Source: Bryobacterales bacterium F-183
GTDB lineage: Bacteria > Acidobacteriota > Terriglobia > Bryobacterales > Bryobacteraceae
Length of the DNA: 64,000 nt
Direction: 5' to 3'
Assembly: GCA_016865505.2 (NCBI GenBank)
Contig: AP025252.1
Location: 3,038,001-3,102,000 of the forward strand
Shown here piece by piece: positions 43,715 to 50,899 of the stretch (the first letter of the stretch is position 1; every line of letters starts with the position of its first letter). The position numbers were made by a program, and so were the translations under genes. The notes under the pieces are model-generated. The model was given only the letters and a program-made list of their open reading frames with translations. It made no database searches and was not told where the DNA came from.

Positions 43715-43978
43715 CTACTCGTCTCGCAACTCGCGGATAGTGTCCGATAGACTGCCCGGAATCGTAGACAGCGCGGCATGCACCTCTTCGAGCGTGATGT
43801 CGTCGGTGAGGGCCGCTTCGTACTCTTCCTGGGTCATGTACCAAGCAAGATCTGCCGGGATTTGCGGCTTGTCGGCGACCGTTAGCGTGATGCGGACCTT
43901 TTCGTGATCCTTGAGAGCGAGCGGTTCCAGCGGTCGCAGAACGCCACCCTCGTAGACAGCTTCAATCGTGGTCTGCAT
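43715..43978 (-). CDS. DUF104 (AF2212-like) antitoxin
   Basis: An 87-residue protein. The first 35 residues, IEAVYEGGVLRPLEPLALKD and EKVRITLTV, are the AF2212-like DUF104 DNA-binding domain. The acidic C-terminal half (MTQEEYEAALTDDITLEEVH) is the probable toxin-binding part. It lies directly ahead of the PIN toxin gene and only 11 bp behind the spermidine-synthase-like gene, so it may be read from the polyamine operon as well as from its own promoter. Confidence 0.88.
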   Translation of the reverse strand: MQTTIEAVYEGGVLRPLEPLALKDHEKVRITLTVADKPQIPADLAWYMTQEEYEAALTDDITLEEVHAALSTIPGSLSDTIRELRDE

Positions 43979-43989
43979 ACGACTTCAGT

Positions 43990-45489
43990 CTATCGCGTAA
44001 TCGCTTTCCACTCGTTCTCGTAGTAGCGGACCAGGACCTGATCGTTCAGGCGGTTGACCTCTGCTTCTACGGGCTTCATGTCGGCGGGGAACTGGAAGAG
44101 CTGGGCGACATTGTCCGCCGTTAGATAGCGCAGCCCTTGCGGTACGGCGACCGGCGGTTCGTAGCCTTGGAAGCTGGCGAGCACGTAGCCCCATTCGCCG
44201 AAGGATGGGACGTAGGTGTGGTACGGGTGCGTCTTAAAGCCTGCGGCCTGCATGGTTTGTACGATGCACCAGTAGCTTTGGCGGGCGAAGAGGGGCGAGG
44301 TACTTTGGACCACGACCAGTCCTGCGGCGCTCACGTGCTTCTTCAGCAGGCGGTAGAAGGCTGTCGTGTACAGCTTGCCCAGCGAATAGTTGGTGGGGTC
44401 CGGAAAGTCGATGACCACGAAGTCGTACATGTCGCCAGCGTTCTGTTCGAGCCATACGAAGGCGTCTGCGTTGGTGACCTTTACCCTCGGGTTCTTTAGC
44501 GAGCCGCCGTTCAACTGCGACATCACGGGGTGCGTGGTGAAAAGCTGCGTCATCTCCGGGTCAAGGTCCACGAGGTGGATGGATTCGACGGTCGGGTACT
44601 TCAGAATCTCGCGGACGGCGAGTCCGTCGCCGCCGCCTAACACCAGGACGCGTTTCGCTCCCGGAAGCGCTGCGAGTCCAGGGTGGACCAATGCTTCGTG
44701 GTAGCGGTACTCGTCGCGCGAGCTGAACTGCAGGTGCGAGCTGAGGAAGAGACGAAAGTCGTCCTTCCACTTGGTGAGCACGATGCGCTGGTAGCGAGTG
44801 TTGCGGGAAAAGATGACGTCGTCGGCGTAGAGGTTGTCGTCGGCGAGCGAAGAGATGTGGTCTGAGAAGGCGAAGCCTCCGCAGAGTGCGATCAGCACCA
44901 GGACACAAGGTACGACCAAGTTCCGCTGGCGGCCGATTTGGTCTTTGAACAGGATCGTAGACCATAACGCGACGCCTGCGTTGACGATGCCGAACAGGAT
45001 CGCGGATCGCACCAGGCCTAGCTTGGGAACAAGGAAGAGCGGGAAGAGCAGGGATGCGCCGAGGGCGCCCAGATAGTCAAACGTGAGGACGTTGGCGACA
45101 AGGTCGTGGAACTGGAAGCGCTCCTTGAGGATGCGCATGAGCAGCGGGATTTCGAGTCCCACGAGGGTGCCGACCACGAAAACGATGAGATACAGCAGGA
45201 AGCGGAAGCTCTGGGTGTAGGCGAAGGCCAGGAAGAGCAGCGACGAGGAAAAGCCGCCGATCAAGCCCACCATCAGCTCGATTTGGATGAAGCGGGCGAC
45301 GAGGCCGCGTCCGATGAAGCGTGAGAGGTAGCTTCCGACGCCCATGGCGAACAGGTAGCTGCCGATGATGGTGGAAAACTGCAGTACGCTGTCGCCAAGT
45401 AGGTAGCTGGCAAGGGTCCCGGCGATCAGCTCATAGATCAGCCCGCAGGCCGCAATGAGGAAGACCGAGACGAATAATACTGGCGCCAC
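43990..45489 (-). CDS. Membrane spermidine-synthase-like aminopropyltransferase
   Basis: A 499-residue protein. The N-terminal half contains about six to seven membrane helices (FVSVFLIAACGLIYELIAGT, YLIVFVVGTLVGLEIPLLM, VVPCVLVLIALCGGFAFSD). The C-terminal half is a spermidine-synthase fold: QRIVLTKWKDDFRLFLSSHL, the SAM-type nucleotide site VLVLGGGDGLAVREILKYP, HLVDLDPEM, and DFVVIDFPDPTNYSLGKLYT with the catalytic aspartates. It probably transfers an aminopropyl group to an amine at the membrane. It belongs to the operon that also encodes AdoMet decarboxylase, the donor-forming enzyme. Confidence 0.92.
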   Translation of the reverse strand: MAPVLFVSVFLIAACGLIYELIAGTLASYLLGDSVLQFSTIIGSYLFAMGVGSYLSRFIGRGLVARFIQIELMVGLIGGFSSSLLFLAFAYTQSFRFLLYLIVFVVGTLVGLEIPLLMRILKERFQFHDLVANVLTFDYLGALGASLLFPLFLVPKLGLVRSAILFGIVNAGVALWSTILFKDQIGRQRNLVVPCVLVLIALCGGFAFSDHISSLADDNLYADDVIFSRNTRYQRIVLTKWKDDFRLFLSSHLQFSSRDEYRYHEALVHPGLAALPGAKRVLVLGGGDGLAVREILKYPTVESIHLVDLDPEMTQLFTTHPVMSQLNGGSLKNPRVKVTNADAFVWLEQNAGDMYDFVVIDFPDPTNYSLGKLYTTAFYRLLKKHVSAAGLVVVQSTSPLFARQSYWCIVQTMQAAGFKTHPYHTYVPSFGEWGYVLASFQGYEPPVAVPQGLRYLTADNVAQLFQFPADMKPVEAEVNRLNDQVLVRYYENEWKAITR

Positions 45490-45498
45490 TGTGGATCG

Positions 45499-45711
45499 CT
45501 AATGGATCGCGGAGGCGATGATGATGGACATGCCGATGGACATGGCCCCCACCATGATCGCCAGGGCGATGTTCTTGTGTTCGACGATCTCTTCCCACAG
45601 CTTGTAGGGGGTGAGCCAATCGGTGATGGCGAACGCGATGCAGAAGATCAGGATGCCGAGCGCGGCAAAGACGGCTGCGTTCACAAGGGTGATGAAGTGG
45701 AATTCCGTCAT
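45499..45711 (-). CDS. DUF350 membrane protein
   Basis: A 70-residue protein with two membrane helices (VFAALGILIFCIAFAITDWL and IALAIMVGAMSIGMSIIIAS) separated by a polar loop YKLWEEIVEHKN. This is the single-unit DUF350 (YjfL-like) fold: most members carry the E-x-x-x-x-x-N-x-A-x-A-I motif seen here. The function is not known. Co-occurrence with spermidine synthase, SPFH and DUF4178 genes is a repeated genomic pattern. It lies 9 bp ahead of the aminopropyltransferase gene. Confidence 0.9.
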   Translation of the reverse strand: MTEFHFITLVNAAVFAALGILIFCIAFAITDWLTPYKLWEEIVEHKNIALAIMVGAMSIGMSIIIASAIH

Positions 45712-45721
45712 AAGAATCTCT

Positions 45722-45907
45722 TTATTTGCCTCCCATGTAGCGGGGAATGTAGCTGTAATGCGAGCGGTAGGCGCCCGGGTTGTCGCGAATGGAGCGGGGT
45801 ACGTTCTTCAGGCGGGTGACGCTCGCGAACCCGCCGCCACGGTACTCCGTCCAGGCCAGGTAGCCGGTGAGCAGACTTCCAAAAATCAGGTAGATCGGAT
45901 GGCGCAT
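45722..45907 (-). CDS. Small membrane protein, 61 residues
   Basis: Not assigned to a family. It begins MRHPIYLIFGSLLTGYLAWT, one hydrophobic segment, followed by a basic tail (SVTRLKNVPRSIRDNP) and an aromatic end GAYRSHYSYIPRYMGG. The 10-bp gap to the DUF350 gene and 14-bp gap to the DUF4178 gene, all on the same strand, support a real operon member. It could be the small conserved membrane subunit often seen with DUF350. Confidence 0.72.
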   Translation of the reverse strand: MRHPIYLIFGSLLTGYLAWTEYRGGGFASVTRLKNVPRSIRDNPGAYRSHYSYIPRYMGGK

Positions 45908-45921
45908 GGTTGTCTCTTCCG

Positions 45922-47247
45922 CTATTCGTCGTCGTCGCTGCCGCCGCCCGACGCGGGAGCGTAGTCGCTTTCCGCCCAGCGCGATTGTTCAAATCCCCAG
46001 CGGCGAACGCCTCTCCAAAGCGGTGGGATCGCCAAAGGGATCAGCAGCAAAAAGTATATGGCGATGGCCGGTTTGTCGTGTCGAACAATAATCTCATAGT
46101 TCACCATGCGGGCAAACTGTGTGTCGCTTTCGCCGGGTTCTTTGTCGCGATCGGGCTCTACGCGCAGGTAGTAACGGCCGGGCGGGACTTCCGGTACGGT
46201 CACGGTGAAGCCGCGTGAGCCTTCCGTCCAGGATTCGCCACCGTCGACGCCCGAGTAGTAGCTGACGTCCTTGCCGAAGTCGAAGGCTTCACCCGTCTGG
46301 TCGTTGATGAGGGCGATGGCGAAGGCTGCCCAGTTGTTGGAAACGTCGGTGGAGACTTCAATCTCAGTAGCGGCGCGACGCCAGCCGGGGAGTTCGAAGG
46401 TCTGGGTGACGAACGAGGGTTCGCTGTTCGACGCTGGGTTGAACTGGTAGCTCTGATGGAACACCTGCTTGTTCGGCTTGGCGATGCAGGAGTACATGGT
46501 GATGAAGGTCATCAGCATGAAGAACATCAGAAAGATGCGGCCGATGCCGGGTTCACCGTGCGGGTTGGGCTGGTTGGCAAACACGCCGACCGGCGCAGGC
46601 GGATTCACCTTCATCTGGAAGGCGTCGTAGATTTCTTTGGGCGGCGTGTAAACGCCAGCAGACCACGTGACTTCTTCGTTGTTTCGCTCGGACGAGAGCA
46701 GATACGGCGGTGCGACGTAGTCGTCGACGGTTGCCGATTCCCCTACGCGGATCTGCCAGGGAAACTCCCCGACCACATAGGAGGTACGCGCGACCGCATT
46801 TTGAAAGTGCTTATACTTCTGGCCGTTTACGAAGGGCTCATTGCCGCCGACAAACTTGGGTACGGCGGCGATGGGACGGATGTAGTTCCAGTGGTTGTTG
46901 TACTCGCTGAGGTAGCGGAAGCCCTTGTAGGGATGGAACAGCAGGTACTCGTCCCAACTGTAGGTGACGCCTTCCACCTGAATGCCGCGGCGCTGAAAGC
47001 CGATGGCTTCAAACTCCACGCCTTCAAACTTGCCACGGCTGCCCATGGGGATTTTCGGGTCAATTCGCTGGGCTTTTTGAGCCTTTTGCAGGACGGTGAC
47101 CCGGTTGTCGCTATTCGCGTCGAGCACGGAACGGCACTTGTCGCAGACGACGTTGAGGGTGTGGGCAAAGCCGCGAATCTGGACTGACCCGCCACAGTTG
47201 GGGCAGGTGATGGCGCGTGCCGGAACCTTGGGGACGCTGATGGACAT
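45922..47247 (-). CDS. DUF4178 protein with zinc ribbon and two membrane helices
   Basis: A 441-residue protein. It starts with a zinc ribbon (ITCPNCGGSVQI and VVCDKCRSVLD). The DUF4178 domain follows (IPMGSRGKFEGVEFEAIGFQ, VTYSWDEYLLFHPYKGFRYL). A first membrane helix is IFLMFFMLMTFITMY, then an extracytoplasmic beta-sandwich region with VPPGRYYLRVEPDRDK, and a second helix AIYFLLLIPLAIPPLWRGV. DUF4178 has no known activity. The neighbouring 212-residue gene encodes a second, soluble DUF4178 protein. The beta-sandwich between two helices suggests a sensor or anchor part. Confidence 0.88.
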   Translation of the reverse strand: MSISVPKVPARAITCPNCGGSVQIRGFAHTLNVVCDKCRSVLDANSDNRVTVLQKAQKAQRIDPKIPMGSRGKFEGVEFEAIGFQRRGIQVEGVTYSWDEYLLFHPYKGFRYLSEYNNHWNYIRPIAAVPKFVGGNEPFVNGQKYKHFQNAVARTSYVVGEFPWQIRVGESATVDDYVAPPYLLSSERNNEEVTWSAGVYTPPKEIYDAFQMKVNPPAPVGVFANQPNPHGEPGIGRIFLMFFMLMTFITMYSCIAKPNKQVFHQSYQFNPASNSEPSFVTQTFELPGWRRAATEIEVSTDVSNNWAAFAIALINDQTGEAFDFGKDVSYYSGVDGGESWTEGSRGFTVTVPEVPPGRYYLRVEPDRDKEPGESDTQFARMVNYEIIVRHDKPAIAIYFLLLIPLAIPPLWRGVRRWGFEQSRWAESDYAPASGGGSDDDE

Positions 47248-47250
47248 GGC

Positions 47251-47889
47251 CTAAAACCACCCCTCAAACTGCCGCAGGTTCGTGAGTCGGAGCTGTTCGA
47301 AGTCTACAAACTGGCCCAGAAAGATAAGGGCAGGCGACTCGCTGAAGTCGATGGTGGCAAAGCGGGCGTCCTGGGTGCGGAGGTCGACAAAGCCCACCGA
47401 AGTCTTGTCCCAATACTGAAAGGGAAGTTCGCCTTCGACGCCGCGGTAACGCGCGTTGGTGCGCGAGGTGACCTCGTATTCGACGTTGTTCCAGGTGAAC
47501 TTGCTGCCGATGGTGATGCGATGGGCCTGATCTGCGGTGATCGACTGGTTGTGCGGAAAGGTGATGGCCCATTCCAGTTGCGCGTCCGACAGCCAGCCGC
47601 TGGTACCGTCCTGGAATACCAGGTGCCATTCGTTCCAAGTCCCGAGGCTGTACTCGTAAATGATGCGGCCGGCGACATAGAAGGCCTTGTTCATCCAAAT
47701 GCCTTCGGTGCCGAGTTGAATGGGCGATGCGTTGGCTGGAAGGTCCGCCACGACGCCGACTTTTTCAAGATCGATGTCGCCGCGGATGAGGATCGACTGG
47801 CAGAAGTCACACGTGGTTTGGAGTGCGCCAGACCACTTGAACTCGATTTTTGCGCCGCATTGCGGGCAGGTTCCAGCCGGACGTGACAT
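47251..47889 (-). CDS. DUF4178 protein with zinc ribbon, soluble
   Basis: A 212-residue protein: zinc ribbon GTCPQCGAKIEFKWSG and TTCDFCQSILI, then one DUF4178 domain with QLGTEGIWMNKAFYVAGRI, WNEWHLVFQDGTSGWLSDAQ and a further VEYEVTSRTNARYRGVEGEL. It has no membrane helix. Three bases separate it from each neighbour (AdoMet decarboxylase upstream, membrane DUF4178 downstream), so it is firmly part of the operon. The biochemical role is unknown. Confidence 0.88.
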   Translation of the reverse strand: MSRPAGTCPQCGAKIEFKWSGALQTTCDFCQSILIRGDIDLEKVGVVADLPANASPIQLGTEGIWMNKAFYVAGRIIYEYSLGTWNEWHLVFQDGTSGWLSDAQLEWAITFPHNQSITADQAHRITIGSKFTWNNVEYEVTSRTNARYRGVEGELPFQYWDKTSVGFVDLRTQDARFATIDFSESPALIFLGQFVDFEQLRLTNLRQFEGWF

Positions 47890-47892
47890 CGC

Positions 47893-48237
47893 CTATGCGT
47901 ACGGCCTTTCGATCCGGCGTACCTTCACCGAATGGGCGTCAAACAGGCCTTGGAGAATGGATTCAAAGTCCCAATCGGGGCGCGGCTTGCAGCAGAAAAC
48001 GTTCAGGCAAAGCGACCCGTATTCGGGAAAGGTATGGCAGGCGAGGTGCGACTCTTTGAGCAGGCGTAGACCGGTGATACCGCCGGGACCAGGGAACTGA
48101 TGCCAGTTGCCGGAGTCCACAGGGTGGAGGTTCATGCCGTCGATGATGTTTTGGAACAGCAGTTGGAGGCGGGGCAGATCCCGTAAGGAATCCGCCCCGC
48201 AGCCATGAGCTTCAATGATCCATTCGCTGCCGGACAT
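47893..48237 (-). CDS. S-adenosylmethionine decarboxylase proenzyme (SpeH type)
   Basis: A 114-residue pyruvoyl-dependent AdoMet decarboxylase. The self-cleavage site is in LLKESHLACHTFPEYGSLCL: the Ser of E-S-H becomes the pyruvoyl group, and the later His and Cys match catalytic positions. The N-terminal strand WIIEAHGCGADSLRDL is typical. It makes decarboxylated AdoMet, the aminopropyl donor for the spermidine-synthase-like protein of the same operon. ATG at 48237 matches the family start; an ATG at 48279 would overlap the SPFH gene. Confidence 0.9.
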   Translation of the reverse strand: MSGSEWIIEAHGCGADSLRDLPRLQLLFQNIIDGMNLHPVDSGNWHQFPGPGGITGLRLLKESHLACHTFPEYGSLCLNVFCCKPRPDWDFESILQGLFDAHSVKVRRIERPYA

Positions 48238-48257
48238 TGCGTTGTGTGGCGAGAGGA

Positions 48258-49280
48258 CTACGCTTGCGGCTGGCCGCATTCGGCGCAGAACTTGGCGGCG
48301 CGCGGGATCTTGGTGCCGCAGTTCATGCAGAACTTGGTTTCGCCCGCGGGGCTGCTGATGGGGCCAGTGGGGGGTGCTACGGGCGGGGGTGCCTGCGGCG
48401 GTTGCGGCGGCTGCTGCTGGGGCACGTTGAGGGCGCCCATCATCGCGTTGGCCATGGCGACACCAGCTCCGAGGCCTGCACCAATACCGGCCGCGCCACC
48501 GCCTTCATTGGCGGCTGCGATGGGCAGCGAGTTAGCGACCTGGAACTGCGTGTACTGCTGCATGTTGCCGATCATGTTCATGCCAATGCGGGTGTCGAGC
48601 ATCTTCTGCAGCTCTTCCGGCAGCGACAGGTTTTCGACGACGAACGTGTCCAGCGTCAGACCCATCTCCGCAAAGTGCGGGCGCATGAAGTCGGCGACCT
48701 TCTTGCCGAGTTCCACCTGGTTGGCGGCCATGTCGAGGAACGGCACGCCGCTCTCTGCGAAGGTGTCCGTCATCCAGCCGATGATGGAATTACGGAGCTG
48801 ACCTTCCAGTTCCGCGACGCGGTAGATTTCCTGCGTACCGCTGATCTTGGTGTGGAACGCGCGAGGGTCGCTCAGGTGGTACGAATAGATGCCGAAGGCG
48901 CGCAGGCGGACCATGCCGAAGTCTTTGTCGCGGATGGTGATGGGCTGCGCGGTGCCCCACTTCTGGTTGGTCTGCTGGCGCGTGGAAAAGAAGTAAACGT
49001 CGCTCTTGAACGGGCTTTGGAACAGCTTGTCCCAGTTCATGATGTTGGTCAAGAGCGGCAGTGTACGCGTGTTCAGCGTGTAGAGGCCGGGGCCAAATAC
49101 GTCGGCCATGCGGCCTTCGTTCACGAAAGCGGCCATCTGCGACTCGCGTACCGTCAATTGCGCGCCATTCTGGATTTCCATGTCCTGCATGGGGTAACGG
49201 GCGGCAAGGATGCCGTTCTCCGTTTCCGTCCAGTTGATGACGTCAATAAATTGCTTCTTGATGAAGTCCATGAAGGCCAT
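48258..49280 (-). CDS. SPFH/Band-7 protein with C-terminal zinc ribbon
   Basis: A 340-residue protein and first gene of the operon. The SPFH domain spans about residues 25-230 (YPMQDMEIQNGAQLTVRESQ, GPGLYTLNTRTLPLLTNIMN, DTFVVENLSLPEELQKMLDT). A glycine-rich segment (GGGAAGIGAGLGAGVA) and a proline-rich linker follow, then a zinc ribbon FCMNCGTKIPRAAKFCAECG. It resembles the virion-core-protein-like SPFH group (YdjI type), which associates with PspA-like stress systems. A -10-like TATAGT (49318-49313) lies upstream. Confidence 0.92.
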   Translation of the reverse strand: MAFMDFIKKQFIDVINWTETENGILAARYPMQDMEIQNGAQLTVRESQMAAFVNEGRMADVFGPGLYTLNTRTLPLLTNIMNWDKLFQSPFKSDVYFFSTRQQTNQKWGTAQPITIRDKDFGMVRLRAFGIYSYHLSDPRAFHTKISGTQEIYRVAELEGQLRNSIIGWMTDTFAESGVPFLDMAANQVELGKKVADFMRPHFAEMGLTLDTFVVENLSLPEELQKMLDTRIGMNMIGNMQQYTQFQVANSLPIAAANEGGGAAGIGAGLGAGVAMANAMMGALNVPQQQPPQPPQAPPPVAPPTGPISSPAGETKFCMNCGTKIPRAAKFCAECGQPQA

Positions 49281-49371
49281 TGGTGTTCCGAGCCGCTCCT
49301 CCGGCTCTAGAGACTATAACGCATTTTCTTTATTACTGGTTCTCAATAAAGTATGAGGTATGCTAGCCCCT

Positions 49372-49842
49372 ATGGTTCGTTTGATTTGCGTGATTGCCGG
49401 ATGCCTTTTGGCGATGTCCTGCGGGGGCGAACAGACGGCGGAAAAGAAGGGTCCGACAAAGGTGCAGGTGGCGGCTCCGATGGACGAAACCCGGCGCTTT
49501 GAAATGGCCGGCCGCGAGAAGGTGGAAGTGGTTCCCGATCAACTGTTTGGCAAAAGTTTTCTGCCTGGCGGAAATGTCGCGTCGTACGAGAAAGGCGGCA
49601 AGCGCTGGCAGCAGTTTGTGATCAAAGCAAAGTCGCCTGCGGATACGGCGATTTTGCTGGGCCAATTCAAGGACGCGATGCAACAGCCGAAGTTCGTGGC
49701 GCACATGGGCGGATATTACGGCACCGATGGAGCGCGGTCGTACTTCGTTTTTCCGAAGGGAAATTGGCTGGCTGGAGTGGCTGGATTGCCGCTCGAAGAG
49801 TCCGATACGATCGGGCGGCAGATGGCGCTGCTGCTGAACTAA
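49372..49842 (+). CDS. Small lipoprotein, function unknown
   Basis: A 156-residue protein with a lipoprotein signal: MVRLICVIAGCLLAMSCGGE, where the lipobox reads LAMSC. The mature part is soluble, with FGKSFLPGGNVASYEKGG and GGYYGTDGARSYFVFPKGN. It matches no family I can name. ATG at 49372 is chosen over 49360 because GAGGT sits too near the latter; the spacing of 12-13 bases to 49372 is somewhat long. It is divergent from the SPFH operon, and its end overlaps the convergent hpt gene by 4 bp. Confidence 0.72.
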   Translation: MVRLICVIAGCLLAMSCGGEQTAEKKGPTKVQVAAPMDETRRFEMAGREKVEVVPDQLFGKSFLPGGNVASYEKGGKRWQQFVIKAKSPADTAILLGQFKDAMQQPKFVAHMGGYYGTDGARSYFVFPKGNWLAGVAGLPLEESDTIGRQMALLLN

Positions 49843-50363
49843 CTGAGAATGCAGACGTCGGGCAGGTTGCGGTAGTCCTCGGCGTAGTCGAGACCGTAAC
49901 CGACCACAAACTCATCGGGGATCGAGAAGCCGACATAATCGACGTGGACCGGGCGCATGCGGCGGTCCGGCTTGTCTAGCAAGGCCGCGATCTTGAGGCT
50001 GCGAGGTTTGCGCTGTTCGAGTAGCTGCTTCAAATAGCTAAGGGTGACGCCGGAGTCCACAATGTCCTCGACGATGATGACGTCGTGGCCTTCGATGGAG
50101 ACATCGAGGTCCTTGGTGACCTGCACCTGGCCGGACGTCGTCTTGCCGCGGCCGTAGCTGGAGATGCCCATGAACTCGATGCGCGCGGGAGTCTTCATCG
50201 CGCGGGCGAGGTCCGCCAGGAACATACAAGCGCCTTTGAGGATGACGAGCAGGTACACCGGGCCTTGACCCGAGTAGTCAGCGTCGATCTGCTGGCCGAG
50301 TTCCTGAATGCGTTTGTCGATCTGCTCTGCCGAGAGGTAAACCGTTAAGTTGGCGGCGGACAT
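49839..50363 (-). CDS. hpt: Hypoxanthine phosphoribosyltransferase
   Basis: A 174-residue type I phosphoribosyltransferase. The PRPP loop is VIIVEDIVDSGVTLSYL with the two acidic residues; VYLLVILKGACMFLADLARA and IEFMGISSYGRGKTTSG supply the first loop and the flexible catalytic loop. The base-binding end is RMRPVHVDYVGFSIPDEFVV and YGLDYAEDYRNLPDVCIL. It salvages hypoxanthine (and guanine) to IMP/GMP. It starts 6 bp after the stop of rsfS and is probably co-transcribed with it. Confidence 0.96.
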   Translation of the reverse strand: MSAANLTVYLSAEQIDKRIQELGQQIDADYSGQGPVYLLVILKGACMFLADLARAMKTPARIEFMGISSYGRGKTTSGQVQVTKDLDVSIEGHDVIIVEDIVDSGVTLSYLKQLLEQRKPRSLKIAALLDKPDRRMRPVHVDYVGFSIPDEFVVGYGLDYAEDYRNLPDVCILS

Positions 50364-50369
50364 GAGATT

Positions 50370-50870
50370 CTATTGTGCCGGAATCTCGACGGACTTGGCA
50401 TGGCGCCACAGGCGTTCGAGTTCGTAGAACTCACGGGACTTGGGCGAGAAGACGTGCACCACCATGTCGCCATAGTCGGCGAGCACCCATTCGGCGTTTT
50501 TGAAGCCTTCTAGCGAGGTCGCCTTTTCGCCAGCCTTGGCGAGTTGGATGTCGATCTCTTCGGCGATCGCCTGGACCTGGCGCGGGTTGGAGCCCGTGCA
50601 GATCACAAAGAAGTCGGTAAACGAGGTGACCTCGCGAAGGTCGAGTACCTGGATGTCGATGGCCTTCTTGGATTCGGCGGCGCGTACGGCGATGAGCCAG
50701 TTGGCGGCGGACTCCTTGGCAGGCGCAGGCGCCGCTGCGGCTGGTTTGGTTTTTGCCGGAGCCGGTGATGCGGCCGCTTTGCGTGCGGCCTTTACTGCAG
50801 TCGAAACTTTCTTAGCCGCAGTCTTTTTGACTGCTCGCTTTTTCGTTGTCGCGATCTTCTTGGTTGCCAA
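50370..50870 (-). CDS. rsfS: Ribosome silencing factor RsfS with Lys/Ala-rich extension
   Basis: A 166-residue protein. Residues about 55-166 are the RsfS/Iojap domain: AAESKKAIDIQVLDLREVTS, FTDFFVICTGSNPRQVQAIA, EWVLADYGDMVVHVFSPKSR and FYELERLWRHA. It binds uL14 on the large subunit and blocks subunit joining in starvation. The first ~55 residues are unusual: repeated K-K, A-A-K-K and P-A-P-A-K motifs resembling histone H1-like tails, absent from typical RsfS of about 105-120 residues. It starts only 29 bp from the divergent ThyX-like gene. Confidence 0.93.
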   Translation of the reverse strand: MATKKIATTKKRAVKKTAAKKVSTAVKAARKAAASPAPAKTKPAAAAPAPAKESAANWLIAVRAAESKKAIDIQVLDLREVTSFTDFFVICTGSNPRQVQAIAEEIDIQLAKAGEKATSLEGFKNAEWVLADYGDMVVHVFSPKSREFYELERLWRHAKSVEIPAQ

Positions 50871-50899
50871 ACTTACAGGGTACTATTGTGAGATTCACC

